Of a stretch of DNA of 64,000 nt, positions 25,466 to 33,651 are shown piece by piece (the stretch's first letter is position 1; each line of letters begins with the position of its first letter). This DNA is from Bacteroidales bacterium (GTDB lineage: Bacteria; Bacteroidota; Bacteroidia; Bacteroidales; UBA932): contig JAFPWG010000028.1 of assembly GCA_017395045.1 (NCBI GenBank), positions 1 through 64,000 of the forward strand, written 5' to 3'. Under the pieces are notes generated by a model. The model did no database searches. It saw nothing but the letters and a program-made list of their open reading frames with translations, and had not been told where the DNA came from. The translations under genes were made by a program, and so were the position numbers.

Positions 25466-28069
25466 ATGAAAAGATGGATCGCAGCCTTCGTGGCATTGTG
25501 GACGGCGCTGTCCGGATGGGCCCAGACCATCCGGGTGGAGGTCCACAATATCGTGGAAATGTCGGAACGCTTCAATGTCGTGTTCGTCGTGGAAGGCGAA
25601 CACGGGCCTTCGGACTTCCAATGGAATCCCGGGGACGATTTCACCCTGGTATGGGGACCGCAGAAGGGGACTTCCACCAGCGTTTCCATCGTAAACGGAA
25701 AGACGACCCGTTCGTCCCAGACCTCCTATACGTACATCCTGCAGGCCAAGAAAACGGGCACGTTCACGCTGGCTCCGGCCGTAGCGACGGTGAAGGGGAC
25801 CGAAATCCGTTCCCGCGCTGCACAGGTCACGGTCGTGGAAAGCGGCAGCAATGCCTCCCAGGGCTCCTCGGGGGCTACTCAAGGCAACTCGCAGGCCCGT
25901 CCGTCGGCCGCTTCCAATGACGGGGAAATCTTCATGCGCCTGAACCTGAGCCGCCGCGAAGCGGTGGTGGGCGAGCCCATCACCGCCACGCTGAAGCTGT
26001 ACCAGCGGGCGAACCTGACCGGCTTCGAGGACGCCAAGTTCCCGAAGTTCAACGGTTTCTGGAGCCAGGAGGTGGATGCTCCGCAGAGCATCGACTTCCA
26101 GCGGGAACAGGTGGGCGACAAGATGTACAATTCCGCCCTCCTGCGCCGATGGGTCCTGATTCCGCAGAAGGCGGGATCCCTGACCATCGACCCTTCGGAG
26201 ATCGTGTGCCTGGTGAACGTCCGCCGTCCGCGAAGCGGCTCCGGCTCCATCTTCGACGACTTTTTCGAAAACGATTTCGTGACCCAGCGTCAGCGGGTCA
26301 TGACGCCGGCCATCACCGTGAAGGTGTCGGCCCTGCCGGCCGGGGCGCCGGCGGATTTCTCCGGTGCCGTGGGAGAGTACAGCGTCACCGCCAGGCTAAG
26401 CAAGGATTCCCTGAAGACGCACGATGCCGCCTCGCTCATCGTCACGGTCACCGGCAAGGGCAATGTCTCCCTCGTGGAGGCCCCGAAGCTGGTTTTCCCG
26501 CCGGATTTCGAGGTCTATGACGTGAAGGCGTCTTCCGCTACCGACAGGGGCGGGACGAGCGGGTCCAAGACTTTCGAGTATCCGTTCATTCCGCGGAGTC
26601 CGGGTGATTTTACCCTGCCGCCGGTCCGCTTTTCCTATTACAACGTGAACGGTCACAGGTATGCGACCGCCTCGACGGATTCGCTGCGGCTGTCCGTGGC
26701 CCGGTCGGCCGGAACGGCCTCCCAACCGGCCCAGGACGCTTCCGGCGTGCTTACGGTGGACCGAAAGGGCGTGAAGAACCTGGGCGAGGACATCCGCTTC
26801 ATCCGGGCGAAGACCTCCCTCTCCGAGGATAAGGGATTCTTCGTGGGAAAACCGGGGTACTGGATCCTGGCCGGGTTGCTCCTTCTCGCCGCGGCTGCCG
26901 TGTGGCTTTCTCTGCGTAAGCTGGCCGCCCGCCGCGCCGACGTGGCCGGCAGCCGCAACCGCAAGGCGACGCGCCAGGCGCTGAAACGGCTGAAACAGGC
27001 GGGTGACTTCCTGGACAAGAATCTCTATACGGCTTTCTATGAGGAACTGCACCGGGCGCTGATTGGTTTCGTGGCCGACAAGCTTACGATGGACATGGCC
27101 GACCAGAGCAAGGAGAATATCGCCGCTGCGCTGACGTCCCGGGGCGTTTCCGCCGAAACGGCGGCCGCCTTTACGGACCTGCTGGACGCCTGCGAATACG
27201 CCCGCTATGCGCCGGATGCCGGCCATGAGGCGATGAACGCCCATTACGGGCAGGCCGTTTCCGTGATCACCGCCATTGATGCTTCCATGAAGAAAGGTGT
27301 TTCCCCTTCCGCCGCCCTGCTGGCGGCCCTCCTGCTGGCGCTTCCCCTGGGCGCGCAGGCTGCAGAAAGCTATCCGGATTCCCTGTGGAAAGCCGGTGTG
27401 GAGGCCTATTCGGCCGGCGACTGGACGCAGGCCCTGGAGGACTGGAACGGTGTGGCCGCCACCGGCCTCCGCTCCAAGGAACTGTATTACAATCTGGGCA
27501 ATGCTTATTTCAAGACGGGGGAGACCGCCCGCGCCATCCTGAATTACGAACGCGCCCTTCGGCTGGACCCGTCCGACCCGGATGTCCGCTACAACCTGGA
27601 ATTCGCCCGGAACTTGACACAGGACCGCATCGACGAGGTGCCGGAATTCATCCTCAAGACCTGGACGCGGAAAGTGGGTTACCAGTTGTCGTCCAATGCC
27701 TGGGCGGCGCTTTCTCTGGTCCTGCTTGCGCTGGCGCTCGGCCTGTTGCTGTTGTTCCTGCTCGGGCCTACGGCCGGCTGGCGGAGGACCGGTTTCTTCA
27801 CGGGCCTTGCCGCCCTTCTGCTGGCCCTGGCTGCCTGGGGCTTCGCCCGCAGCCAGAAGGCCGATGCCGAGCGGCACGACACCGCGATCGTCCTGCGCCC
27901 TGTCACATCCGTGACCAGTTCGCCGTCGGCCGATGCCGCCAAGTCCCTGTTCATTCTCCATGAAGGAACCAAGGTCCGCATCCTGGACACCGTTTCCGGC
28001 TACACCGGCATCGAACTGGCCGACGGCCGCCGCGGCTGGATCGCAAGCGCCGACATCGAAATCATTTAG
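25466..28069 (+). CDS. batD: Fused BatD-BatE aerotolerance protein
   Basis: 867 residues in one uninterrupted frame from ATG 25466. BatD part: signal peptide (1-22, ending GWAQ), beta-rich oxygen-tolerance domains (about 23-430), membrane helix (about 464-483) and a cytoplasmic helical domain to about 605. BatE part: Met608 starts a segment that looks like a signal peptide (MKKGVSPSAALLAALLLALP), then TPR repeats (about 640-700), two helices (about 744-768 and 775-795) and a C-terminal SH3-like domain (about 825-867, GTKVRILDTVSGYTGIEL). In other Bacteroidetes batD and batE are usually separate genes. Internal initiation at 27287 could still make free BatE. Confidence 0.88.
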   Translation: MKRWIAAFVALWTALSGWAQTIRVEVHNIVEMSERFNVVFVVEGEHGPSDFQWNPGDDFTLVWGPQKGTSTSVSIVNGKTTRSSQTSYTYILQAKKTGTFTLAPAVATVKGTEIRSRAAQVTVVESGSNASQGSSGATQGNSQARPSAASNDGEIFMRLNLSRREAVVGEPITATLKLYQRANLTGFEDAKFPKFNGFWSQEVDAPQSIDFQREQVGDKMYNSALLRRWVLIPQKAGSLTIDPSEIVCLVNVRRPRSGSGSIFDDFFENDFVTQRQRVMTPAITVKVSALPAGAPADFSGAVGEYSVTARLSKDSLKTHDAASLIVTVTGKGNVSLVEAPKLVFPPDFEVYDVKASSATDRGGTSGSKTFEYPFIPRSPGDFTLPPVRFSYYNVNGHRYATASTDSLRLSVARSAGTASQPAQDASGVLTVDRKGVKNLGEDIRFIRAKTSLSEDKGFFVGKPGYWILAGLLLLAAAAVWLSLRKLAARRADVAGSRNRKATRQALKRLKQAGDFLDKNLYTAFYEELHRALIGFVADKLTMDMADQSKENIAAALTSRGVSAETAAAFTDLLDACEYARYAPDAGHEAMNAHYGQAVSVITAIDASMKKGVSPSAALLAALLLALPLGAQAAESYPDSLWKAGVEAYSAGDWTQALEDWNGVAATGLRSKELYYNLGNAYFKTGETARAILNYERALRLDPSDPDVRYNLEFARNLTQDRIDEVPEFILKTWTRKVGYQLSSNAWAALSLVLLALALGLLLLFLLGPTAGWRRTGFFTGLAALLLALAAWGFARSQKADAERHDTAIVLRPVTSVTSSPSADAAKSLFILHEGTKVRILDTVSGYTGIELADGRRGWIASADIEII

Positions 28070-28096
28070 AAGATTGCGACACACACAACACTTGAT

Positions 28097-29764
28097 ATGA
28101 TGAAAAGGATTCTCCTCTCCACCCTGCTCTCCTTCCTGACGGCTGCCGGCTTCGCTTGCACCAACCTGATTGTCGGGAAGCTGGCTTCCGTCGACGGAAG
28201 CGTGATGTGCACCTACAACTGCGATGGCTTCGGTTTCGCCCAGCCCCTCTCCTGGTTCGCACCGGGTCGGCACGCTCCGGGCGAGATGGTCGCCATCCGC
28301 GGATGGGGCCCCCAGTCGACCGTGCATTACGTCTCCCAGGCCGACTATACCTACGGGGTCGCCGGTCTGATGAACGAAAAGCAGGTCACGATCGTGGAAA
28401 CGACCTGGGACGGCCGCCGGGAACTGCGGAACCCGGAAGGCTACCTCGACTATTTTACGCTGATGGACCTGGCCCTGCAGCGGAGCGCCACGGCGCGCGA
28501 AGCCATCGAGGTGATGCATAACCTGGTGCAGGAGTACGGCTACAACGCCACCGGCGAGTCCTTCGCTGTGTGCGATCCCCAGGAGGCCTGGATCATGGAA
28601 CTGATCGGCAAGGGTCCCGGCCGCAAGGGCGCGGTGTGGGTGGCGATGCGCGTTCCGGACGACTGCGTTGCAGCGTATGCGAATGCGAGCCGTATCCGCC
28701 AGTTCCCGCAAGCGAAGAAGGCCGACAAGAAGAAAGGCTTCTGCATCGTCGAGGGTGAGTGCATGTATGCGGCCGACGTCATCTCCTTTGCCCGTGAGAT
28801 GGGCTGGTACGACGGTCCCGACAAGGATTTCAGCTTCCGCGAGGCTTACGGACCGCTGGATTTCAGCGCCATCCGCTACTGCGAGGCCCGGGTGTGGAGC
28901 TTCTTCCGCCACCATTATGACAAGGACGTGATGGACTCCTACCTTCCCTTCATCAACGGTCAGACTGAGATTTGCGACCACCTTCCCCTTTGGATCAAGC
29001 CCGACGCACCCCTGTCGGTCCGCGACCTGATGAATGACATGCGCGACCACTATGAGGGCACCGCCCTGGACATGACGGCCGACGTGAGCGCCGGCCCCTG
29101 GGCCTCTCCCTACCGCAACCAGCCGGTCAATTTCAAGAGCAGCGACGGCACCGACATGTTCCGCGAGCGTCCGATCGGCTGCCAGCAGAGCGGAATGACG
29201 ATGGTGTGCCAGATGCGCTCCTTTCTGCCGGACGAAGTGGGCGGCGTGACCTATTTCAACATGGACGACGCCACGATGGTCGCCTATGTGCCCGTGTACT
29301 GCTGCATCAACCGCGTCCCCGAACCTTTCCGGAGGGAAAACAACAATATCCGCGAATTCAGCACGGAGAGCGCTTTCTGGATGAACAATTTCGTGGCCAA
29401 CATGGTGTACCCGCGTTGGAGCGCGATGATCGGCGACCTGCGTGAAGCCCAGTCCGAGCTGGAGGACTTCTATGCCGAGGACCAGAAGGAAGTGGAGCGG
29501 CGCGTTGCCGACATGACGCACCAGGACCGCGTCAACTACCTTACCCGGAAAACGGAAGAGTACACCGACCGGATGATGAGACGTTGGGACAAGCTGGCCA
29601 AACTCCTGATCGTCAAGCACAACGACCAGATCATGCGGCCGAGCGAGAACGGAGAGATCGGCTTCGGCCGCCATACCTCCCCGGCTTATGCCCCGGCCTT
29701 CATCGATGCGGTCAAAGCCCAAACGGGCGGCCGCTATGTCAAGCCGGCCGCCCCGTCGGAATAA
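28097..29764 (+). CDS. pepD: C69/U34-family dipeptidase, exported
   Basis: 555 residues. Ntn-hydrolase-type dipeptidase releasing dipeptides or their residues. The signal peptide (1-20) ends AAGFA, directly before Cys21 in CTNLIVGKLASVDGS; Cys is the N-terminal nucleophile of family C69. Other conserved parts are ESFAVCDPQEAWIMELIGKG and the long helical C-terminus. Two start codons lie side by side (28097, 28100). It follows the Bat operon by 27 bp on the same strand with no visible terminator, so read-through is likely. Confidence 0.92.
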   Translation: MMKRILLSTLLSFLTAAGFACTNLIVGKLASVDGSVMCTYNCDGFGFAQPLSWFAPGRHAPGEMVAIRGWGPQSTVHYVSQADYTYGVAGLMNEKQVTIVETTWDGRRELRNPEGYLDYFTLMDLALQRSATAREAIEVMHNLVQEYGYNATGESFAVCDPQEAWIMELIGKGPGRKGAVWVAMRVPDDCVAAYANASRIRQFPQAKKADKKKGFCIVEGECMYAADVISFAREMGWYDGPDKDFSFREAYGPLDFSAIRYCEARVWSFFRHHYDKDVMDSYLPFINGQTEICDHLPLWIKPDAPLSVRDLMNDMRDHYEGTALDMTADVSAGPWASPYRNQPVNFKSSDGTDMFRERPIGCQQSGMTMVCQMRSFLPDEVGGVTYFNMDDATMVAYVPVYCCINRVPEPFRRENNNIREFSTESAFWMNNFVANMVYPRWSAMIGDLREAQSELEDFYAEDQKEVERRVADMTHQDRVNYLTRKTEEYTDRMMRRWDKLAKLLIVKHNDQIMRPSENGEIGFGRHTSPAYAPAFIDAVKAQTGGRYVKPAAPSE

Positions 29765-29779
29765 CCGTTTGGGATAAGA

Positions 29780-31123
29780 CTAGTACCGGTTCAGCGGACG
29801 TCCGGCGGTCATCATATGGACCTTGCGGACGACATCTTCCAGGACGGCTGAATGGGCCTTGCGCTCGTTCAGCTGTTCTGCTGTAGGCTCTTTCGCCGTG
29901 AGGGCGGCGAAGTGGGCGTTGGCCGAAGCGAGGACGGTGTCGATGAGGTCGACGATGTCCAGCATGTCCTTCTCCACGAAACCGCGGGAAGTGATGGCCG
30001 GGGTGCCGATCCTCAGGCCGGAGGTCTGGAAGGCGCTGCGGCTGTCGAACGGGACCATGTTCTTGTTCACCGTGATGTCGGCCTTCACGAGCTGGGTCTC
30101 GGCGACGCGGCCGGTGAGGTCCGGGAACTTGGTACGAAGGTCGATGAGCATCAGGTGGTTGTCGGTACCGCCGGAGATGACCTTGTAGCCGCGGCGGATG
30201 AACTCGGCGCACATGGCGGAAGCGTTGGCCATCACCTGCTTCTGATAGTCGACGTATTCAGGCTGGGAGGCCTCGTAGAAGGCCACGGCCTTGGCGGCGA
30301 TCACGTGCTCGAGCGGTCCGCCCTGGATGCCCGGGAACACGCTGGAGTTCAGGATGGCGCTCATCTTCTTGATCTCGCCCTTCGGGGTGGTGAGGCCCCA
30401 CGGGTTGTCGAAGTCCTTGCCCAGCAGGATGATGCCGCCGCGCGGCCCGCGGAGGGTCTTGTGGGTGGTGGACGTGACGATATGCGCGTACTTGACCGGG
30501 TTCTTCAGCAAGCCCGCGGCGATGAGGCCGGCGGTATGGGCCATGTCGATCCAGAGGAGGGCGCCCACTTCGTCGGCGATCTTCCGCATCCGCTCGTAGT
30601 CCCACTCGCGGGAATAGGCCGACGCACCGCCGATGATGAGCTTCGGCTTGCATTCGAGGGCCTTGCGCTCCATTTCATCATAGTCCACGCGGCCTGTTTC
30701 CGGGTTCAGGCCATAGGCTACCGGCTTGTACAGGATGCCGGAGGCGTTCACGGGGGAACCGTGGGTGAGGTGGCCGCCCATGGAGAGGTCCAGGCCCATG
30801 AAAACGTCGCCGGGACGGAGGCAGGCCATGATCACGGCCATGTTGGCCTGGGCACCGGAGTGCGGCTGGACGTTGGCGTATTCCGCATCGTACAGCTTGC
30901 ACAGGCGGTCGATGGCGATCTGCTCGATCTGGTCCACCACTTCGCATCCGCCGTAGTAACGCTTGCCGGGATAGCCCTCGGCGTACTTGTTGGTGCAGAT
31001 GGAACCCATGGCGGCCATGACCTGGTCGGAGACATAGTTCTCGGAGGCGATGAGCTCAAGGCCGGACGCCTGGCGCTCGTGTTCTTTCTTGATGAGGTCG
31101 AAGACCTGAAGATCCTGTTTCAT
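29780..31123 (-). CDS. glyA: Serine hydroxymethyltransferase
   Basis: PLP enzyme converting serine and tetrahydrofolate to glycine and methylene-THF. 447 residues, slightly longer than the roughly 420 of many bacterial enzymes because of a C-terminal extension ([20 protein letters not shown]). The PLP lysine is in [31 protein letters not shown] and [16 protein letters not shown] are diagnostic. Ends 15 bp from the convergent dipeptidase stop. Divergent from the TrmH-type gene with paired -7 boxes between. Confidence 0.97.
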   Translation of the reverse strand: MKQDLQVFDLIKKEHERQASGLELIASENYVSDQVMAAMGSICTNKYAEGYPGKRYYGGCEVVDQIEQIAIDRLCKLYDAEYANVQPHSGAQANMAVIMACLRPGDVFMGLDLSMGGHLTHGSPVNASGILYKPVAYGLNPETGRVDYDEMERKALECKPKLIIGGASAYSREWDYERMRKIADEVGALLWIDMAHTAGLIAAGLLKNPVKYAHIVTSTTHKTLRGPRGGIILLGKDFDNPWGLTTPKGEIKKMSAILNSSVFPGIQGGPLEHVIAAKAVAFYEASQPEYVDYQKQVMANASAMCAEFIRRGYKVISGGTDNHLMLIDLRTKFPDLTGRVAETQLVKADITVNKNMVPFDSRSAFQTSGLRIGTPAITSRGFVEKDMLDIVDLIDTVLASANAHFAALTAKEPTAEQLNERKAHSAVLEDVVRKVHMMTAGRPLNRY

Positions 31124-31171
31124 ATCGTCGTTTTAGAGGTTAGCCGGCCCGTTACGGAGCCGATGCATCCA

Positions 31172-31179
31172 CAAAGATA
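31172..31179 (-). promoter_or_regulatory. -7 box for glyA
   Basis: Minus strand TATCTTTG, 48 bp before the glyA ATG. Only 12 bp separate it from the oppositely directed -7 box of the trmH-type gene. Confidence 0.5.
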
Positions 31180-31191
31180 AATGATTTTTCT

Positions 31192-31199
31192 TAACTTTG
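31192..31199 (+). promoter_or_regulatory. -7 box for the TrmH-type methyltransferase gene
   Basis: TAACTTTG, five bases before the ATG at 31205, predicting a leader of at most one or two nucleotides. Confidence 0.45.
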
Positions 31200-31204
31200 T
31201 GGGG

Positions 31205-31753
31205 ATGAAAGACAGAAAATTGTTGAACATAGAACTCGGTCGTATCTCTCCCGCTGAGTACAAGGAACTTCCGGATTCCGGCCTTGTCGTGGTCCTGGAC
31301 AACGTGCGCAGCGCGCACAACGTCGGCTCCGCTTTCCGCACCGCCGACGCGTTCGGTGTGGACCGGGTTTTCCTGTGCGGCATCTGCGCCGTTCCGCCTT
31401 CCGCGGAAATCCGCAAATCGGCCCTAGGTGCCGAGGATGCCGTCCCGTGGGAACACGTTGCCGACACGATGGACGCCGTCGCCCGCCTGAAGGCGCAGGG
31501 CTACACCATCGTCTCGGTGGAGCAGACGGTCCATTCCGAGAAGCTTGGTTCCTTCCATCGCGACCCGGGTCGGAAATACGCCCTGGTGTTCGGCAACGAA
31601 GTGTCCGGCGTCCGTCAGGACGTCGTGGACGCTTCGGATCTTTCTTTGGAAATTCCCCAATACGGCACCAAGCACTCGCTGAACGTCTCCGTCTCCGTGG
31701 GTGTGGTCCTATGGGAATTCGTCCGCGCTAGACCAGCAGCTGCGCAAGGGTGA
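31205..31753 (+). CDS. TrmH/SpoU-family RNA 2'-O-methyltransferase
   Basis: 182 residues from ATG 31205 (MKDRKLLNIELGRIS). The three SPOUT knot motifs are present: VLDNVRSAHNVGSAFRTADA, LVFGNEVSGV and IPQYGTKHSLNVSVSVGVVL. No N-terminal RNA-binding extension, so it is a minimal SPOUT enzyme; tRNA or rRNA target cannot be told from sequence. Its 3' end overlaps the convergent nitroreductase by 26 bp. Confidence 0.9.
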   Translation: MKDRKLLNIELGRISPAEYKELPDSGLVVVLDNVRSAHNVGSAFRTADAFGVDRVFLCGICAVPPSAEIRKSALGAEDAVPWEHVADTMDAVARLKAQGYTIVSVEQTVHSEKLGSFHRDPGRKYALVFGNEVSGVRQDVVDASDLSLEIPQYGTKHSLNVSVSVGVVLWEFVRARPAAAQG

Positions 31754-32369
31754 GTTTCGGAACGTAATGGTTCCCGTCCTTCCGGTAGTACCGGAGGTCG
31801 GGGGCTTTTTCATTTTCGGAGACCGGCATCAGGAAGATGGATTCCGCGGGTTTTCCGACGGCGATGACGGCGACCGGGTCGAGGGGCAGCTGCAGGGCCT
31901 CCCGGACCGCGTCTTTCCTGAAATTCAGGATGAAGATGCCGCCGAGTCCCATCTCCACCGCCTTGAGCAGGATGCTCTGGCCGGCGAATCCCAGGTCGAT
32001 GTCCACCACCTTGTCCTCCGGAACGGCGCTGCATATGACGATGAAGGCGCGGGGTTCTGTGCCCGGCTTGGGCAGATGCTCATCGGGCAGCGCGGCGCCC
32101 AGTTTGATATGCGGCAGGACCTTGTCCGCATCGGCTTCCGTGACCAGGCGGAAACGCAGCGGCTGGCGGTTCATGCCGGAGGCCGTGAGGGTGGTCATGC
32201 GGACCAGTTCGCGGAGCTCTTCCTCCGTCACTTTCCGGGCGGGGTCATAGCCTCGGAAACTGCGGTTCCGGTGCAGGAGCGTATCCAGGGAAGGTCCGTT
32301 CCGGCGGACGACCGTCTTCCGGGAACGGTCGATTTCTTCCTGGCGGTATTCGAGGTAATTGTCGGCCAT
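31728..32369 (-). CDS. Nitroreductase-family FMN protein
   Basis: 213 residues from ATG 32369 (MADNYLEYRQEEID). FMN-binding start of the fold in LLHRNRSFRGYD, then TASGMNRQPLRF and the glycine-rich GLGGIFILNF, as in NAD(P)H nitroreductases. The N-terminal 40 residues extend beyond minimal family members. Substrate unknown. Convergent and overlapping by 26 bp with the TrmH-type gene; divergent from the metallophosphoesterase. Confidence 0.85.
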   Translation of the reverse strand: MADNYLEYRQEEIDRSRKTVVRRNGPSLDTLLHRNRSFRGYDPARKVTEEELRELVRMTTLTASGMNRQPLRFRLVTEADADKVLPHIKLGAALPDEHLPKPGTEPRAFIVICSAVPEDKVVDIDLGFAGQSILLKAVEMGLGGIFILNFRKDAVREALQLPLDPVAVIAVGKPAESIFLMPVSENEKAPDLRYYRKDGNHYVPKLTLAQLLV

Positions 32370-32389
32370 GGGGGTAGGATCTTGTTCTG

Positions 32390-32397
32390 CAAAGATA
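32390..32397 (-). promoter_or_regulatory. -7 box for the nitroreductase gene
   Basis: Minus strand TATCTTTG, 20 bp before the ATG at 32369. Confidence 0.5.
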
Positions 32398-32417
32398 AGG
32401 TTTTCCGCGAAAAACGG

Positions 32418-32425
32418 TACATTTG
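32418..32425 (+). promoter_or_regulatory. -7 box abutting the metallophosphoesterase start
   Basis: TACATTTG, then CGAC, then ATG at 32430. The block TTTGCGACATGAAGAA is repeated exactly in front of the gene at 63179. Confidence 0.5.
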
Positions 32426-32429
32426 CGAC

Positions 32430-33560
32430 ATGAAGAAGATCCTGCTTTTCCTCGTGGGCGTATCGCTCTGCCTGGAAGGCCTTGCCGGAGGCGTGAAATC
32501 CGGTCCCTGGGTGTCCGAGGCAAGGACGGACCGCGTCACCATCCTGTGGACCAGCGAGGTCCCGGGAATGGCCTATGTCGAACTTTCCGATGGAACCAAG
32601 GTCTGGGAAATCTTCGCGGGCAGGCGCGTCTTCCACCGCCTGCACAGCGTCAGGATCGAAGGCCTGGCCCCGGGTACGGAAGTCCGTTACCGCGTTTGCG
32701 GCCAGGAACTTACGGACGATTCCAATGCCCGCAACCCCAAGTTCGGGGATATCTATGAAGGGGAGTGGCACACGGTCCGCACCTTCGACCCGAAGGCTCC
32801 GGAATGCCGGTTCTCGGTCTTTAACGACATCCATATGCGTACGGACAAATACGTGTGCCTGGCCGCGCAAGTGGACTCCGCATCGACGGACTTCCTGTTC
32901 CTGAACGGCGACATCGTATCGGCGGGGAATTATGACCTGGATACCTACACGCGCTTTACCCTGGACCCGCTGGGAGACCTTCCCGCCGGGATCCCCGTCT
33001 TCTTCGGACGGGGTAACCACGAGGGTCGCGGCAACAACGTGGAACTGATGGCCGACGTGTTCCCGAACGAGGACCCGGCGCCCTTCTTTTACACCTTCCG
33101 ACAGGGCCCCGTAGCGTTCATCGTTTTCGACGCGGGGGAGACGGGGCAGAGCCGATCCATCCTGTACAGCGGCTCGGAGGTGTATGAAGACTATCTCTTC
33201 GAGCAGATCGAGTGGGCGAAGAAGGCGGTCAGGGAACGCTCTTTCCGCCAGGCGCCCGTCAAGGTGTGCCTGGTGCACGTTCCCATGATCGACCACGAGG
33301 ACAAGACCGATTACCTGATCCAGCGCTGGCTGAACGTGCATTTCGTCCCGCTCCTGAACAAGGCCGGCATCGACCTGATGATCGGGGCCGACCTCCACGA
33401 ATTCATGTTCTGCGAGTCCGGGACCATGAACAATGCTTTCCCCATCATCGTGAACGACGAAGCCCACCGTCTGGACTTCACTTATTCACACGGTTACGTC
33501 ACCGTCAGCACCTGGCATCCGAATGGTACGAAGGAATTCGAATACACCTTCAAGCCGTAA
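32430..33560 (+). CDS. Exported metallophosphoesterase (purple acid phosphatase-like)
   Basis: 376 residues with a signal peptide (MKKILLFLVGVSLCLEGLAG), so periplasmic or surface. An N-terminal fibronectin-III-like domain (about 22-105, ending GTEVRYRVCGQEL) precedes a calcineurin-like catalytic domain whose metal ligands are visible in FSVFNDIHMR, LNGDIVSAGNYD, FGRGNHEGRG, LVHVPMIDH and GADLHEF. That order matches purple acid phosphatase-type enzymes. Substrate unknown. The signal peptide fixes the start at 32430 even though the promoter box is only four bases away. Confidence 0.88.
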   Translation: MKKILLFLVGVSLCLEGLAGGVKSGPWVSEARTDRVTILWTSEVPGMAYVELSDGTKVWEIFAGRRVFHRLHSVRIEGLAPGTEVRYRVCGQELTDDSNARNPKFGDIYEGEWHTVRTFDPKAPECRFSVFNDIHMRTDKYVCLAAQVDSASTDFLFLNGDIVSAGNYDLDTYTRFTLDPLGDLPAGIPVFFGRGNHEGRGNNVELMADVFPNEDPAPFFYTFRQGPVAFIVFDAGETGQSRSILYSGSEVYEDYLFEQIEWAKKAVRERSFRQAPVKVCLVHVPMIDHEDKTDYLIQRWLNVHFVPLLNKAGIDLMIGADLHEFMFCESGTMNNAFPIIVNDEAHRLDFTYSHGYVTVSTWHPNGTKEFEYTFKP

Positions 33561-33587
33561 TCGGTTTTCATTTTTGCAAAAAAGTTG

Positions 33588-33595
33588 TATCTTTG
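33588..33595 (+). promoter_or_regulatory. -7 box for ppdK
   Basis: TATCTTTG, 56 bp before the ppdK ATG. A T-rich block 20 bp upstream (TTTT at 33564-33567) is a weak -33 candidate. Confidence 0.5.
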
Positions 33596-33651
33596 TATGT
33601 TTATGATGGATAATAATTGAAGTTTAATAATAATTCACAACCAAAACCTCT

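Noticed and set aside
27287-28069. A separate batE gene starting at 27287
   Set aside because: The frame is continuous with batD and has no stop or promoter before it. Internal initiation is possible, but a separate gene is not supported; kept as part of the fusion.
26396-29722. A 1108-codon minus-strand frame across batDE and the dipeptidase
   Set aside because: It crosses two well-supported plus-strand genes and has no recognisable family.
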